Shown: positions 1 to 8,363, counted from the stretch's first letter. The stretch is 19,844 nt of DNA from SZAS-103 sp038323475 (GCA_038323475.1 JBBQHA010000051.1:1-19844), one strand, 5' to 3'. Translations and numbers: made by a program. The notes: generated by a model not told the origin, from the sequence alone.

Positions 1-149
1 CGAAGAAAAAGTGACCGGTTCGTCAGAACGCGGACCGGCTGTTAGACCGGCTACGCGTTTGAAATAAGCTAAGAGATACCCGCGTCGGCAATGCACGTCG
101 CCGCGGGCCACGACTGAGACGTTCGCAAGCATACGAAGCCGCCCAGCGC
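1..149. other. Upstream region of the tonB operon
   Basis: No gene is visible in this stretch. GACCGG occurs three times in the first 55 bases, in a CG-rich context that could be the tail of an upstream terminator or a repeat. An AT-richer segment around 57-78 is the likeliest promoter area for tonB, but I cannot assign confident -35 and -10 boxes. I do not see a convincing Fur box. Confidence 0.35.
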
Positions 150-809
<660 letters not shown>

Positions 810-831
810 CTACTAAACGAAGGGCCAGGCC

Positions 832-1617
832 ATGCTGCAGGATTCCAGTAACGTTAACGCGGCCGTTGCGGCGGCTACCACCCCGGCAGCAGGCTCCAAC
901 GCCGAAGCCTTCAAGAACATCGGCTTCATGCACATGTGGGAGGGCTTCATCTCCGGCGACAACATCGTCGGCCTGATCGTCTTCATCACGCTGTTCATCT
1001 TCTCGTTCGGCTCCCTGTTCTACATGGTGCTCAACGCGTGGCGAAATGCCCGCCTGAAGACGCGCACGGATACGGTGATCCGTACGTTCTGGGAAACCCC
1101 GAATGCGCAGGATGCGATCCAGTTCATGGAACAGCAGCCGCCGAGCGAGCCGTTCTCGAAGATCGCGCTCGACTGCGCAGAAGCTGCCGCGCACCACCAG
1201 CGCAACGAAGGCGGCCGCCTGACCGGCGCGCTGAACCGTTCGGAGTTCATCGACCGCGCACTGCGCCAGGCCGTGAGCCGCGAGAGCGAGAACCTCGAGA
1301 ACGGCCTGACCGTGCTCGCCACCGTCGGTTCGACCGCGCCCTTCGTCGGCCTGCTCGGCACCGTGTGGGGCATCTACCACGCGTTGACCGCCATCTCGTC
1401 GTCCGGCCAGTCCTCGATCGAAGCGGTCGCCGGCCCGGTCGGCGAGGCGCTGATCATGACCGCACTCGGCCTGTTCGTCGCCATTCCGGCGGTGCTTGCC
1501 TACAACTTCTTCGTGCGCATGAACCGGGTGACGAATTCGCGTTTCGATGCCTTCGCGCACGACCTGCACGACTTCTTCGCGACCGGTTCGCGCGTCGGCG
1601 ACATGCAGGCCCGCTAA
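832..1617 (+). CDS. exbB: ExbB, TonB-system proton channel subunit
   Basis: This is the MotA/TolQ/ExbB-family subunit. It forms the inner-membrane pentamer around ExbD and powers TonB with the proton gradient. The 261-residue protein has three membrane helices: about 42-66 after an N-terminal periplasmic segment, about 162-186 containing TVGSTAPFVGLLGTVWGIY, and about 204-228 with EALIMTALGLFVAIPAVLAYN. The last two are the signature of the family. A large cytoplasmic loop lies between helices 1 and 2. The length is slightly above the E. coli protein. It sits 22 bases after tonB and 33 bases before the first exbD. Family and role are confident. Confidence 0.95.
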   Translation: MLQDSSNVNAAVAAATTPAAGSNAEAFKNIGFMHMWEGFISGDNIVGLIVFITLFIFSFGSLFYMVLNAWRNARLKTRTDTVIRTFWETPNAQDAIQFMEQQPPSEPFSKIALDCAEAAAHHQRNEGGRLTGALNRSEFIDRALRQAVSRESENLENGLTVLATVGSTAPFVGLLGTVWGIYHALTAISSSGQSSIEAVAGPVGEALIMTALGLFVAIPAVLAYNFFVRMNRVTNSRFDAFAHDLHDFFATGSRVGDMQAR

Positions 1618-1650
1618 GACCCGATCGCAGAACGCAACGGAGCCGACACC

Positions 1651-2076
1651 ATGGCCTTCAGCAGCAATGACAGCGGTGGCCCGATGGCCTCGATCAACGT
1701 CACGCCCCTGGTGGACGTGATGTTGGTGCTGTTGATCATCTTCATGATCACCACGCCGCTGATGAAGCACAAGATCGAGGTGAAGCTGCCGAACGCGATC
1801 CTGAACCAGAAGCCGGTGGCGCCGACCCATCCGCCGATCACCTTGACGATCAAGGAAGATGGCAGCGTCTACTGGGACGATGATCTGGTCGAGCAAACCT
1901 TGCTCGAGAGCAAGCTTGCGACGACCGCACAGTTGACCCCGCAGCCGGAGCTAGACGTGCGCGCCGACAAGAAGACGCGCTACGGCATCATCTGGCAAGT
2001 GGTCCGCACCGCCAAGGACAGCGGCATGCAGAAGGTCGGCTTCGTCTCGGCCCCGCACGGCCAAGGCCGCCAGTAA
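1651..2076 (+). CDS. exbD: ExbD1, TonB-system energising subunit
   Basis: ExbD couples proton flow through the ExbB pore to TonB movement. The 141-residue protein has the family layout: a short cytoplasmic N terminus, one helix with the conserved NVTPLVDVMLVLLIIFM block whose Asp22 corresponds to the essential proton-carrying aspartate, and a periplasmic domain. The periplasmic half differs clearly from the two ExbD proteins that follow. It ends in TAKDSGMQKVGFVSAP, where the others end in GFVDNGQR. A CGGAG ribosome binding site lies upstream of the ATG. The gene lies 33 bases after exbB and 21 before exbD2, so co-transcription is likely. Having two exbD genes beside tonB is characteristic of Xanthomonas-type clusters. 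Confidence 0.93.
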   Translation: MAFSSNDSGGPMASINVTPLVDVMLVLLIIFMITTPLMKHKIEVKLPNAILNQKPVAPTHPPITLTIKEDGSVYWDDDLVEQTLLESKLATTAQLTPQPELDVRADKKTRYGIIWQVVRTAKDSGMQKVGFVSAPHGQGRQ

Positions 2077-2097
2077 CAGGTACCCGAGGACAACGCG

Positions 2098-2520
2098 ATG
2101 GCATTCAGCAGCGGCAACAGTGGTGGTCCAATGGTGGACATGAACGTCACTCCCCTCGTGGACGTGATGCTCGTGTTGCTGATCATCTTCATGGTGACGA
2201 TGCCCCCGTTGACCTACCCGATCGGCGTGGATCTGCCGATTCCGTCGACCCGGCCGCCACCGCCGAACGACGCAAAGCCGATCGACCTGAAGATCGACTC
2301 GAGCGGCGGGATCACCTGGAATGGCAGCCCGACGCCGCTGGCGAACCTGGAAGGGGTGATGAAGGTCGAAGCTGAACGTTACACCGACCCCATGCTGCAG
2401 CCGGTGATCCAGGTCGACACCGACAAGGATGCGCAGTACGACGTGCTGGCAGGCGTGCTCGCGCGAGCCAAGAACGCGGGCCTGATCAAGATCGGATTCG
2501 TCGACAACGGCCAACGCTGA
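2098..2520 (+). CDS. exbD2: ExbD2, second TonB-system ExbD paralogue
   Basis: This 140-residue ExbD has the helix block NVTPLVDVMLVLLIIFM with Asp22 as the proton-relay residue, and a periplasmic domain ending VLARAKNAGLIKIGFVDNGQR. It is much closer to the third ExbD downstream than to ExbD1: DKDAQYDVLA and KIGFVDNGQR/RIGFVDNGQR are shared. In Xanthomonas campestris the second exbD is known as a separate, plant-interaction-related function, while tonB, exbB and exbD1 serve iron uptake. That knowledge concerns relatives, and its application here is inference. The gene ends 21 bases before a strong intrinsic terminator, which appears to close the operon. Confidence 0.92.
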   Translation: MAFSSGNSGGPMVDMNVTPLVDVMLVLLIIFMVTMPPLTYPIGVDLPIPSTRPPPPNDAKPIDLKIDSSGGITWNGSPTPLANLEGVMKVEAERYTDPMLQPVIQVDTDKDAQYDVLAGVLARAKNAGLIKIGFVDNGQR

Positions 2521-2541
2521 GTCGCTCCAAACGTGTCGAAC

Positions 2542-2567
2542 AACGCCGCCTTCGGGCGGCGTTTTCG
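2542..2567 (+). terminator. Intrinsic terminator after exbD2
   Basis: A perfect 9-bp stem, AACGCCGCC paired with GGCGGCGTT, is capped by a very stable UUCG tetraloop and followed by a short T-rich tail (TTCGTTG). It lies 21 bases beyond exbD2 and upstream of the third exbD. It should separate most tonB-exbB-exbD1-exbD2 transcription from exbD3. The T-tract is short, so read-through is possible. Confidence 0.85.
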
Positions 2568-2643
2568 TTGGCGCCCGGAGAGGGCTTCCAACCCGGCCTC
2601 GAGAGGACTATGTTGGATCCAACTCCCGGCGGAGGGCGGTGCC

Positions 2644-3069
2644 ATGGCTTTCAACAGCTTCAGCGGCGGCGGCAGTCGGATGGCCGACATGAACATCACC
2701 CCATTGGTGGATGTGATGCTCGTGCTCCTGATCATCTTCATGGTGACGATGCCATTGCGGACGTATCCGATCGGCATCGACCTGCCGCAACGCAACGTCA
2801 TTCAACCACCGACACCGCCTGCCACCCCGATCAGGCTGCGGATCGACGCCGCTGGCCAGGTCGCCTGGAACGGCAGCGACCTGCCGATGAGCGCGCTGCG
2901 CGACACGATGAGCATCGAGGCCGGGCGCTATGCCGACCCGATGAAGCAGCCGGTCATCGAGATCGACGCCGACAAGGACGCACAGTACGACGTGCTGGCC
3001 ACGGTGCTTGCAACCGCGAAGAACGCTGGACTGGTCAGGATCGGCTTTGTCGACAACGGTCAGCGCTGA
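2644..3069 (+). CDS. ExbD3, third ExbD paralogue beyond the operon terminator
   Basis: This is a 141-residue ExbD-family protein with helix block NITPLVDVMLVLLIIFM (Asp23 as proton-relay residue) and a periplasmic domain ending AKNAGLVRIGFVDNGQR. It is clearly a duplicate of exbD2: both share the MVTMP, TYPIG, YDVLA and DNGQR segments, with divergence confined to the middle. The open frame extends upstream to a GTG at 2533, but that start would lie in the terminator. The ATG at 2644 has a strong GGAGGG site 7 bases before it and matches the paralogues' N termini. It is probably transcribed from a promoter in 2568-2630 or by read-through. It could replace ExbD2 in the same complex or serve a separate TonB. 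The sequence does not decide this. Confidence 0.92.
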   Translation: MAFNSFSGGGSRMADMNITPLVDVMLVLLIIFMVTMPLRTYPIGIDLPQRNVIQPPTPPATPIRLRIDAAGQVAWNGSDLPMSALRDTMSIEAGRYADPMKQPVIEIDADKDAQYDVLATVLATAKNAGLVRIGFVDNGQR

Positions 3070-3072
3070 TCG

Positions 3073-3828
3073 TCAATTCCTGGCGGCAGCGATGACCCGG
3101 AGATAGGCGGCGACTGTCGCGGCGAGGCCCGCGTACAGTGCTTCGTCGATCAGCGCGTGTCCGATCGACACTTCGGCGATGGCGGGTGCGGCGCGCAGCA
3201 AGGCGCCGAGGTTGGCCTGGTCCAGGTCGTGACCGGCATTGACGCCCAGGCCGGCCGCGCGCGCGCGCCGCGCGGCACCGACGCACTTGTCCAGTTCCCG
3301 CGCCGGATCGCCGGCTGCGTGGGACTCCGCATATGGGCCGGTGTACAACTCGATGCGCGTTGCACCGATGCCTGCGGCGCGCTCCAGGGTCGGCGCATCG
3401 CAATCCATGAACAACGAGACCCGGCATCCGAGCGCGGCAAACGCATGCACCAGCGGTTCGAGCCGTTCGCCATCGCGCTCCAGGTCGAAGCCGTGGTCCG
3501 AGGTGAGCTGGCCGTCGCCGTCCGGGACCAGGGTGACCTGGGTCGGGCGGGTGCGTTCGGCGAGCGCCAGCAGCCCCGGATAGTCGCCGCGCGCGGGTGC
3601 GAACGGGTTCCCCTCGATGTTGAACTCGACCCGATCCCCGCACAGTCCGCCCAGCAGCAGGACATCGCCTGGCCGGATATGGCGCTGGTCCGGCCGCGGA
3701 TGGACGGTGATGCCCCCGCAGCCTGCAGCGATCACGGTTTCGGCGGCATGGCGCAGGTCGGGACGTTCGCCGCCGCGCGAGTTGCGCAGGACGGCGATCT
3801 TGTTGAGGTTGACGCTGAGCAGGGTCAT
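3073..3828 (-). CDS. pdxJ: Pyridoxine 5'-phosphate synthase PdxJ
   Basis: PdxJ condenses 1-deoxy-D-xylulose 5-phosphate with 3-amino-2-oxopropyl phosphate to make pyridoxine 5'-phosphate, the last ring-forming step of DXP-dependent vitamin B6 synthesis in the cytosol. The 251-residue product has the expected TIM-barrel landmarks: LRNSRGG near the N terminus, GITVHPRPDQRHI, EFNIEGNPF, VSLFMD, RIELYTGPYAE, GVNAGHDLD and VSIGHALI. The first strand reads SVNLNKIAVLRNSR. Enterobacterial PdxJ has VNIDHIATLRNAR there, so the Asp-His pair is replaced by Asn-Lys. The ATG is preceded by AGGGCG. The gene converges on exbD3 with three bases between stop codons and no terminator between them. Adjacency of pdxJ to the exbD genes is, as I recall, a Xanthomonas arrangement. 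Confidence 0.93.
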   Translation of the reverse strand: MTLLSVNLNKIAVLRNSRGGERPDLRHAAETVIAAGCGGITVHPRPDQRHIRPGDVLLLGGLCGDRVEFNIEGNPFAPARGDYPGLLALAERTRPTQVTLVPDGDGQLTSDHGFDLERDGERLEPLVHAFAALGCRVSLFMDCDAPTLERAAGIGATRIELYTGPYAESHAAGDPARELDKCVGAARRARAAGLGVNAGHDLDQANLGALLRAAPAIAEVSIGHALIDEALYAGLAATVAAYLRVIAAARN

Positions 3829-3964
3829 ATCGCCCTAGGGTAAGGCGTCGCTGCGCGGCGCGATAGCCACGGCCATTGCGATCGCGCCGGTTTGCGCACG
3901 CGATCCGGCGCAGACAGTGACGGACAGCCTACAACCATGCCGCCATGGCGATCATACTGTCGAC
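3829..3964. promoter_or_regulatory. Divergent promoter region, pdxJ / sensor cyclase
   Basis: These 136 bases separate two divergently transcribed genes and must hold both promoters unless one lies inside a gene. I can see a ribosome binding site for pdxJ (AGGGCG just before its ATG). I cannot identify clear -35/-10 boxes or an operator. Confidence 0.4.
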
Positions 3965-6841
3965 ATGGCGAACACGATCCGCGCAACCTTGCGGTGGTTG
4001 GCGCTGGCGGCGTGCTGTTGGTGTGCATGCGCTGGTGCGTGGGCATCGTTGCCTGCGGGCGAGCCCTTGCTGCAGCGCTTCACGCCGGTCGACTTCAAGG
4101 CAACTCCCTACCTGTTCGGAGTCGCCAGGGATGCCGATGGACGACTCTACGTCGGCAACGCCGATGGCCTGCTGCGCATGCAGGGCCGCGAATGGGAGAC
4201 CATTCCGCTGCCCCATGGCATGGCGGCGGGCACGCTCGCGCGAGGACAGGATGGCCGGGTGTACCTGGCGGGCTATGACAGCTTCGGGGTGATCGATACG
4301 ACGCCCGACGGCCGGGCCGCGTATCACGACCTGCGCGATGCGGTCGGCTTGAAGGGCCCTGCGCGCGTCTTGGGCTGGATGGGGGAGGTAATTCCGGTCG
4401 CCGACGGCGTCTATTTCCGGGCCCAGCAGAGCCTGCTGTTCTACAGCTTCCGGGGACGCCACCGGCAATGGCCGCTGCCCGAAAAAGAAGGCGGCTTGAG
4501 CCCATGGCATGGCGCCTTGTACAACCTGAGCAAGGAAGAAGGCCTGCGCCGGTTCGACGACGGGCATTTCATCCCGGTGGCCGGCAGCGAACTCCTGCAT
4601 GGCCATCGTGGCGCGGAGTTGCTCGACCAGGGCGACAGCGCGCTGCTGCTGTCGGTTGGCGGATTCTTCCGCCTGCGCGACGATCGCGTCACCGCGCTCG
4701 ATGTCCCGCCGATGCCGGCCGACGCCGGCATCTTTTCCAGCGAGATCGCCTTGCCCGGCGGCGGCTTCGTGGTCGGCACCGCCGGCGGCGACCTGCTCGA
4801 ATACGATGCCGGCGCGCACCTGCTGTCGCGGCACAAAGTCGCGCGCGCCAGCATCGGCGGCCTCGAATACGATGCCGAAAACGGCCTGTGGGCGAGCAGC
4901 GACGACGAACTCGTGCGCCTGCAGTTGCCGTCGCCCTGGTCGCGGATCGACGTCTCCGACCTGGGTGGTGTCATCGGCGATGCCGAATTGCATCGCGGCG
5001 CGCTCTGGCTCGGCGTGGGCGCGCGCGGATTGGCGCGCATGACCGATGCCGACGGCACGGCCCGCACCGAGTGGATCCCGGCCGAGAACAGGAACCAGAT
5101 TTTCGGGCTGACCAGCACCCAGGACGGCCTGCTGGTCGCGCAGGACAGCGGCATCGATCTCATCTCCGACGACGACAAGGTTGTTCCGCTCGTGCATCAC
5201 GAGCAGCCGGCGTACGCGGTCGTGCTGTCGCGTTACGATCACGATCTGGCCTATGCCCCCGGCGACGAAGGCGTCTACGTGCTGCGTCGGCATGACCGGC
5301 AGTGGACGCTGGCCGCGTTGCTGCCCGCCCCCGAACTGGCCACCCAGACGCTGATCGAAATCGCGCCGGGCGTGCTGTGGGTGAACAACACCCGCGGCCT
5401 CCCGGAACGCTGGCGGATCGATCCCGTGAAAGCGCGCCTGCTCGCACGCGAGCGCTTCGAACTCAACCCGCCCGGCGGCAAGCCGGATCCCAATCAGGCC
5501 GCCCAGATCTACGCGCTGGCGAACGAGATCTATGTCGCCGTGGGTACCCAGGTCTATCGCTTCAACGGCCATGCCTTCGTGCCATTCGCGGGGCCGCCGT
5601 TCTCCTTCATGCAGAACCCGAACGCGTTCCAGGTATTGCAGACACCGGCCGGGGCGTTCGCCTACACCGGCAACAGGCTGTACCGGCAGGGCGCCAACGG
5701 ATTCTGGAAGCGCGAGGATTTCGGCGCCCAGCCGCAGGCATCGCAGAGCCTGTTGCGGTATGGCAGCGATGGCGTCCTGCGGCTGAGCGTCTGGCGATCG
5801 CTGCTGCAGTACCGGCCGGACGCCAAGTCCGCAGTGGCGCCACCTCCTCTCGCAGTGCGCCTGACCGCGCTGCACCGGACCGACGCCGATGGGCGGACCG
5901 AACTCCTGCCGATCACTCCGCATGGCAGCGATGTGTTCCGGCAGGATCAGTCGCTGGACATGCAATTCACTGTGTTCAGCGCCGAGCCGGGGGTGGAATA
6001 CCGTTACCGCGCGCTGGGGCTTGCCCCGAACTACACCGACTGGCGCGAGCATCCGACGATTGGAATCAGCGGCCTGGACCAGCCGGGCGATTACCTGATC
6101 GAGGTCGAGGGGCGGACACCGAGCGGACGCCCGGTGCTGCCGATGACATATGCGTTCACGATCGTACCGAAGTGGTACCAGAACACCGTCGTGCGGCTGC
6201 TGTTCGTGTTGGCCGCGCTGGTGGCGTTGTGGGTGTTGATCCGCTGGCGGGAGCGCCGCCAGGCGCGTCGCTTCGTCGAACGCCAGCAGAACCTGGAGGA
6301 AAAGATCGCCGAGCGCACGGTCGCGCTGGAAGTCGCCAATCGCAAGCTGGAGGAACTGGCGACCGAGGACGGACTGACCGGCGTCGCGAACCGGCGCGCG
6401 CTCGAATCCGGCCTCCAGCGCGAGTGGAGGCGTTGCCTGGACCAGCGTGCGTCGATCGCATTGCTGATGATCGATGTCGATCGCTTCAAGCAATACAACG
6501 ATCGCCACGGCCACCTTGCCGGCGATGCCGTCCTCAAGCAGGTCGCCGACCGGCTGGCGGTCGGCTTGCAGCCGCAGCGCGAACTGCTGGCCCGCTATGG
6601 CGGCGAGGAGTTCTGCCTGCTGCTGCCGGGAATCGCGCTGGACGCCGCCCAGCAGCGCGCCGAAACCCTGCGCAAGTCGTTCGATGGCGGCGGATCGGAA
6701 GTGACGGTCAGCATCGGCGTCGCCGCGCGCGTGCCGCGCGAGGACGACAGTCCCGAGGACTTGCTGCGCGCGGCCGACCAGATGCTCTACGAAGCCAAGC
6801 GACGCGGCCGCAACCGCGTCGAGGTCGCCGACAGCAACTGA
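3965..6841 (+). CDS. Periplasmic-propeller sensor diguanylate cyclase (GGDEF)
   Basis: This probable membrane-bound enzyme makes cyclic di-GMP from two GTP in response to a periplasmic signal. The 958-residue product begins with a signal-peptide-like segment (residues 1-23, ending AGAWA). About 600 residues with beta-propeller-type repeats follow, of the two-component-regulator propeller kind (DADGRLYVGNADGLLRM, ENGLWASSDDELVRL). A Y_Y_Y-type domain lies at about 664-735 (VEYRYRALGLAPNYTDW), then one membrane helix at 742-759, a charged coiled-coil linker and the GGDEF domain (DGLTGVANRRAL from 802, GGEEF at 879-883). The active-site motif is intact. The allosteric inhibitory RxxD position reads PQRE, so product inhibition may be lost. 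A longer GTG start at 3917 is possible, but the ATG at 3965 gives the cleaner signal peptide. A lipobox-like LAAC is also present. The ligand is unknown. Confidence 0.9.
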   Translation: MANTIRATLRWLALAACCWCACAGAWASLPAGEPLLQRFTPVDFKATPYLFGVARDADGRLYVGNADGLLRMQGREWETIPLPHGMAAGTLARGQDGRVYLAGYDSFGVIDTTPDGRAAYHDLRDAVGLKGPARVLGWMGEVIPVADGVYFRAQQSLLFYSFRGRHRQWPLPEKEGGLSPWHGALYNLSKEEGLRRFDDGHFIPVAGSELLHGHRGAELLDQGDSALLLSVGGFFRLRDDRVTALDVPPMPADAGIFSSEIALPGGGFVVGTAGGDLLEYDAGAHLLSRHKVARASIGGLEYDAENGLWASSDDELVRLQLPSPWSRIDVSDLGGVIGDAELHRGALWLGVGARGLARMTDADGTARTEWIPAENRNQIFGLTSTQDGLLVAQDSGIDLISDDDKVVPLVHHEQPAYAVVLSRYDHDLAYAPGDEGVYVLRRHDRQWTLAALLPAPELATQTLIEIAPGVLWVNNTRGLPERWRIDPVKARLLARERFELNPPGGKPDPNQAAQIYALANEIYVAVGTQVYRFNGHAFVPFAGPPFSFMQNPNAFQVLQTPAGAFAYTGNRLYRQGANGFWKREDFGAQPQASQSLLRYGSDGVLRLSVWRSLLQYRPDAKSAVAPPPLAVRLTALHRTDADGRTELLPITPHGSDVFRQDQSLDMQFTVFSAEPGVEYRYRALGLAPNYTDWREHPTIGISGLDQPGDYLIEVEGRTPSGRPVLPMTYAFTIVPKWYQNTVVRLLFVLAALVALWVLIRWRERRQARRFVERQQNLEEKIAERTVALEVANRKLEELATEDGLTGVANRRALESGLQREWRRCLDQRASIALLMIDVDRFKQYNDRHGHLAGDAVLKQVADRLAVGLQPQRELLARYGGEEFCLLLPGIALDAAQQRAETLRKSFDGGGSEVTVSIGVAARVPREDDSPEDLLRAADQMLYEAKRRGRNRVEVADSN

Positions 6842-6845
6842 CGGC

Positions 6846-7517
6846 TCAGGCGACGATCGCGTAGGCCTGCGGAACGGCCGGATTGTCGCGACACGCCAGT
6901 GCCACGGTATGCGATGCGACGGGCGCGAGCCGGTGAAACCGCCAATGCTCCGCGATCCCGGCTTCGTCCGGCGTGGCGTGTACGCGCGGATGCGCCGCGT
7001 CGTCGCCTATCGCGAACCGCCACGCCGCCAGGCGCCCGAAAATGCCGGTTCCGGTGGCCTTGCAGGATGCTTCCTTCGCCGTCCACAGGCGCAGGAATGC
7101 ACGCCGCGCCGTCTCCGCATCCAGTCCGCGCAGTGCGGCCGCTTCATCCGGCGCGAACCAGCGCGCGGCCAGCCGTTGCACGGTCGGCAGCCGATCGCAG
7201 CGTTCAATGTCGATCCCGACCCTGCCCCCGGCTGCGACTGCAAGGACGCAGCCGCCCCCGGTGTCGCTGAGATTGAAGTCGGGCGCATCGGCGTGCAAAA
7301 GGTAGGGCCTGCCCTTGGACTCGCGGCCGAAGCGGACGTCCGCGGGCTCGAAGGGGAGGTAGCGCGCCAGCAGCGTGCGTAGGATCGCATCCGTCCGCAG
7401 CCGGCGACTTGCAGCGGTCGGTTGCAGCGCTTCCGGCCACCACCAGACGTGCAGCGCGCCATCGGCCAAGGCCTGCTTCTGTCCGAGTTGATCCAGTGCG
7501 ATCGGCTGCCAGTGCAT
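6846..7517 (-). CDS. 4'-phosphopantetheinyl transferase superfamily protein (Sfp type)
   Basis: This enzyme probably transfers the phosphopantetheine arm of coenzyme A to a conserved serine of acyl- or peptidyl-carrier proteins. From the ATG at 7517 it has 223 residues, the usual Sfp/EntD length. Signature segments are FNLSDT (82-87), VGIDIE with magnesium-binding Asp103 and Glu105, and FLRLWTAKEASCKATG with Lys148-Glu149 and Lys153. The histidine usual after FNLS is aspartate here. A GTG at 7586 would lengthen the protein by 23 residues, but it lies within the terminator stem-loop of the gene upstream, so I prefer 7517. No polyketide or peptide synthetase is nearby. Its partner may be encoded elsewhere, or it may serve fatty-acid or pigment-type carrier proteins. 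It converges on the diguanylate cyclase gene with four bases between stops. Confidence 0.9.
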   Translation of the reverse strand: MHWQPIALDQLGQKQALADGALHVWWWPEALQPTAASRRLRTDAILRTLLARYLPFEPADVRFGRESKGRPYLLHADAPDFNLSDTGGGCVLAVAAGGRVGIDIERCDRLPTVQRLAARWFAPDEAAALRGLDAETARRAFLRLWTAKEASCKATGTGIFGRLAAWRFAIGDDAAHPRVHATPDEAGIAEHWRFHRLAPVASHTVALACRDNPAVPQAYAIVA

Positions 7518-7573
7518 TGCCTGCCCGCTTGCGCGCCATCGACGAACCGCAGTGTACGGCCCCGGCGGAAACG

Positions 7574-7600
7574 AAAACGGCGGCACGCGGCCGCCGTTTT
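7574..7600 (-). terminator. Terminator after the GlsB/YeaQ-type gene
   Basis: A perfect 11-bp stem (AAAACGGCGGC / GCCGCCGTTTT) surrounds the 5-base loop ACGCG. On the minus strand the T-rich tail TTTTCGTTTCC follows, so it should terminate transcripts of the small membrane-protein gene ending at 7618. The T/A-flanked stem could also work in the other direction. It argues against the GTG start at 7586 for the downstream transferase. Confidence 0.9.
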
Positions 7601-7617
7601 CCCTGCGATGGGTCGGA

Positions 7618-7878
7618 CTAGACCCGTTTTATCAGGCGTATCAGCAACAGCAGGACCACTGCGCCGACGAAGGCGAACAGGATCGAACCGAGCATTCCGC
7701 CGCCGAGGTTGAGGTTGAGGCCAAGCCGCGGAAACAACCAGCTTCCTAGGAAAGCGCCAACGATGCCAACCACGATGTTGCCGAGGATGCCGAAGCCGAA
7801 ACCGCGAACCACGATGCCGGCCAGCCAGCCGGCAATACCGCCAATCAACAGGATGATGATCAGGCTTTGAGTCGACAT
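7618..7878 (-). CDS. GlsB/YeaQ/YmgE-family stress membrane protein
   Basis: This is a small inner-membrane protein of the transglycosylase-associated (GlsB/YeaQ/YmgE) family. Members are induced by general or envelope stress, and their biochemical role is not established. The 86-residue product consists almost entirely of three hydrophobic helices with the family's glycine-rich pattern: GGIAGWLAG, GFGILGNIVVGIVGAFLG, then GGGMLGSILFAFVGAVVLL and a basic tail LIRLIKRV. The start at 7878 has a GGAG site 9 bases upstream. A GTG at 7893 in frame would overlap that site and is less likely. The gene is closed by its own strong terminator, so it is probably monocistronic or the end of a short unit. 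Confidence 0.9.
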   Translation of the reverse strand: MSTQSLIIILLIGGIAGWLAGIVVRGFGFGILGNIVVGIVGAFLGSWLFPRLGLNLNLGGGMLGSILFAFVGAVVLLLLIRLIKRV

Positions 7879-8021
7879 ATTGTATTTCTCCACGTCCGTG
7901 ATGGTGATGCAGCAGGCCGCAGCCAGCGACCCGTCGCGAGCCTAGCACGGCCCATGCGTGACCTGAGGGCGGCTGCGCGCCGGTTCCACTGGTGTTCAGG
8001 CCGCGAGGCCGGATCGCGCTG

Positions 8022-8300
8022 TCAGTGGTCGGAAGCCTGCGTGCCGCCGGTCGTCGACGTGCCGGCGCCCTGGCGTTTCGCGTCGGCCTGCTCGCGCAGG
8101 ACGCGCAGTTCTTCGGCGGACAGGATATTGGCGTTGCGGTTCACATTCCCGACGCGAGACGACAGGAACATCAGGGTCGCCATCACCATGAACACCAGCG
8201 CGAGCAGCATGCACACGGCGCCGAGCAGCAGGGACTTGGTCAAGCACATCAGCACAAAACAGCCCACCGCAAGCAGCAACAGGACAAGGGTCATGGCCAT
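8022..8300 (-). CDS. Small two-helix membrane protein, unknown function
   Basis: I do not recognise this 92-residue protein. The first half is strongly hydrophobic with two probable membrane helices, about 3-19 (LVLLLLAVGCFVLMCL) and about 23-46 (SLLLGAVCMLLALVFMVMATLMFL). A polar cytoplasmic or periplasmic tail follows, with NILSAEELRVLREQADAKRQ, probably helical, and a Thr/Gly-rich end. A second in-frame ATG at 8294 would shorten it by two residues. It lies 63 bases downstream of the cardiolipin synthase stop on the same strand and 143 bases before the GlsB-type gene, so co-transcription with cls is plausible. Its composition and hydrophobic pattern support a real gene. The role is unknown. 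Confidence 0.72.
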   Translation of the reverse strand: MAMTLVLLLLAVGCFVLMCLTKSLLLGAVCMLLALVFMVMATLMFLSSRVGNVNRNANILSAEELRVLREQADAKRQGAGTSTTGGTQASDH

Positions 8301-8363
8301 TCTTCGAGTGGTGAGACGCCCAAAGTCTAGCCGATCCGTGTCTGGCCGGGCATCGGCGGCAGC

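Noticed and set aside
2533..2643. N-terminal extension of the third ExbD from a GTG at 2533
   Set aside because: It would start in the terminator region, and the paralogues begin at the MAF segment with a good ribosome binding site.
3929..6514. 861-residue minus-strand open frame opposite the diguanylate cyclase
   Set aside because: No recognisable domain and low-complexity composition; the plus frame has signal peptide, helix and GGEEF.
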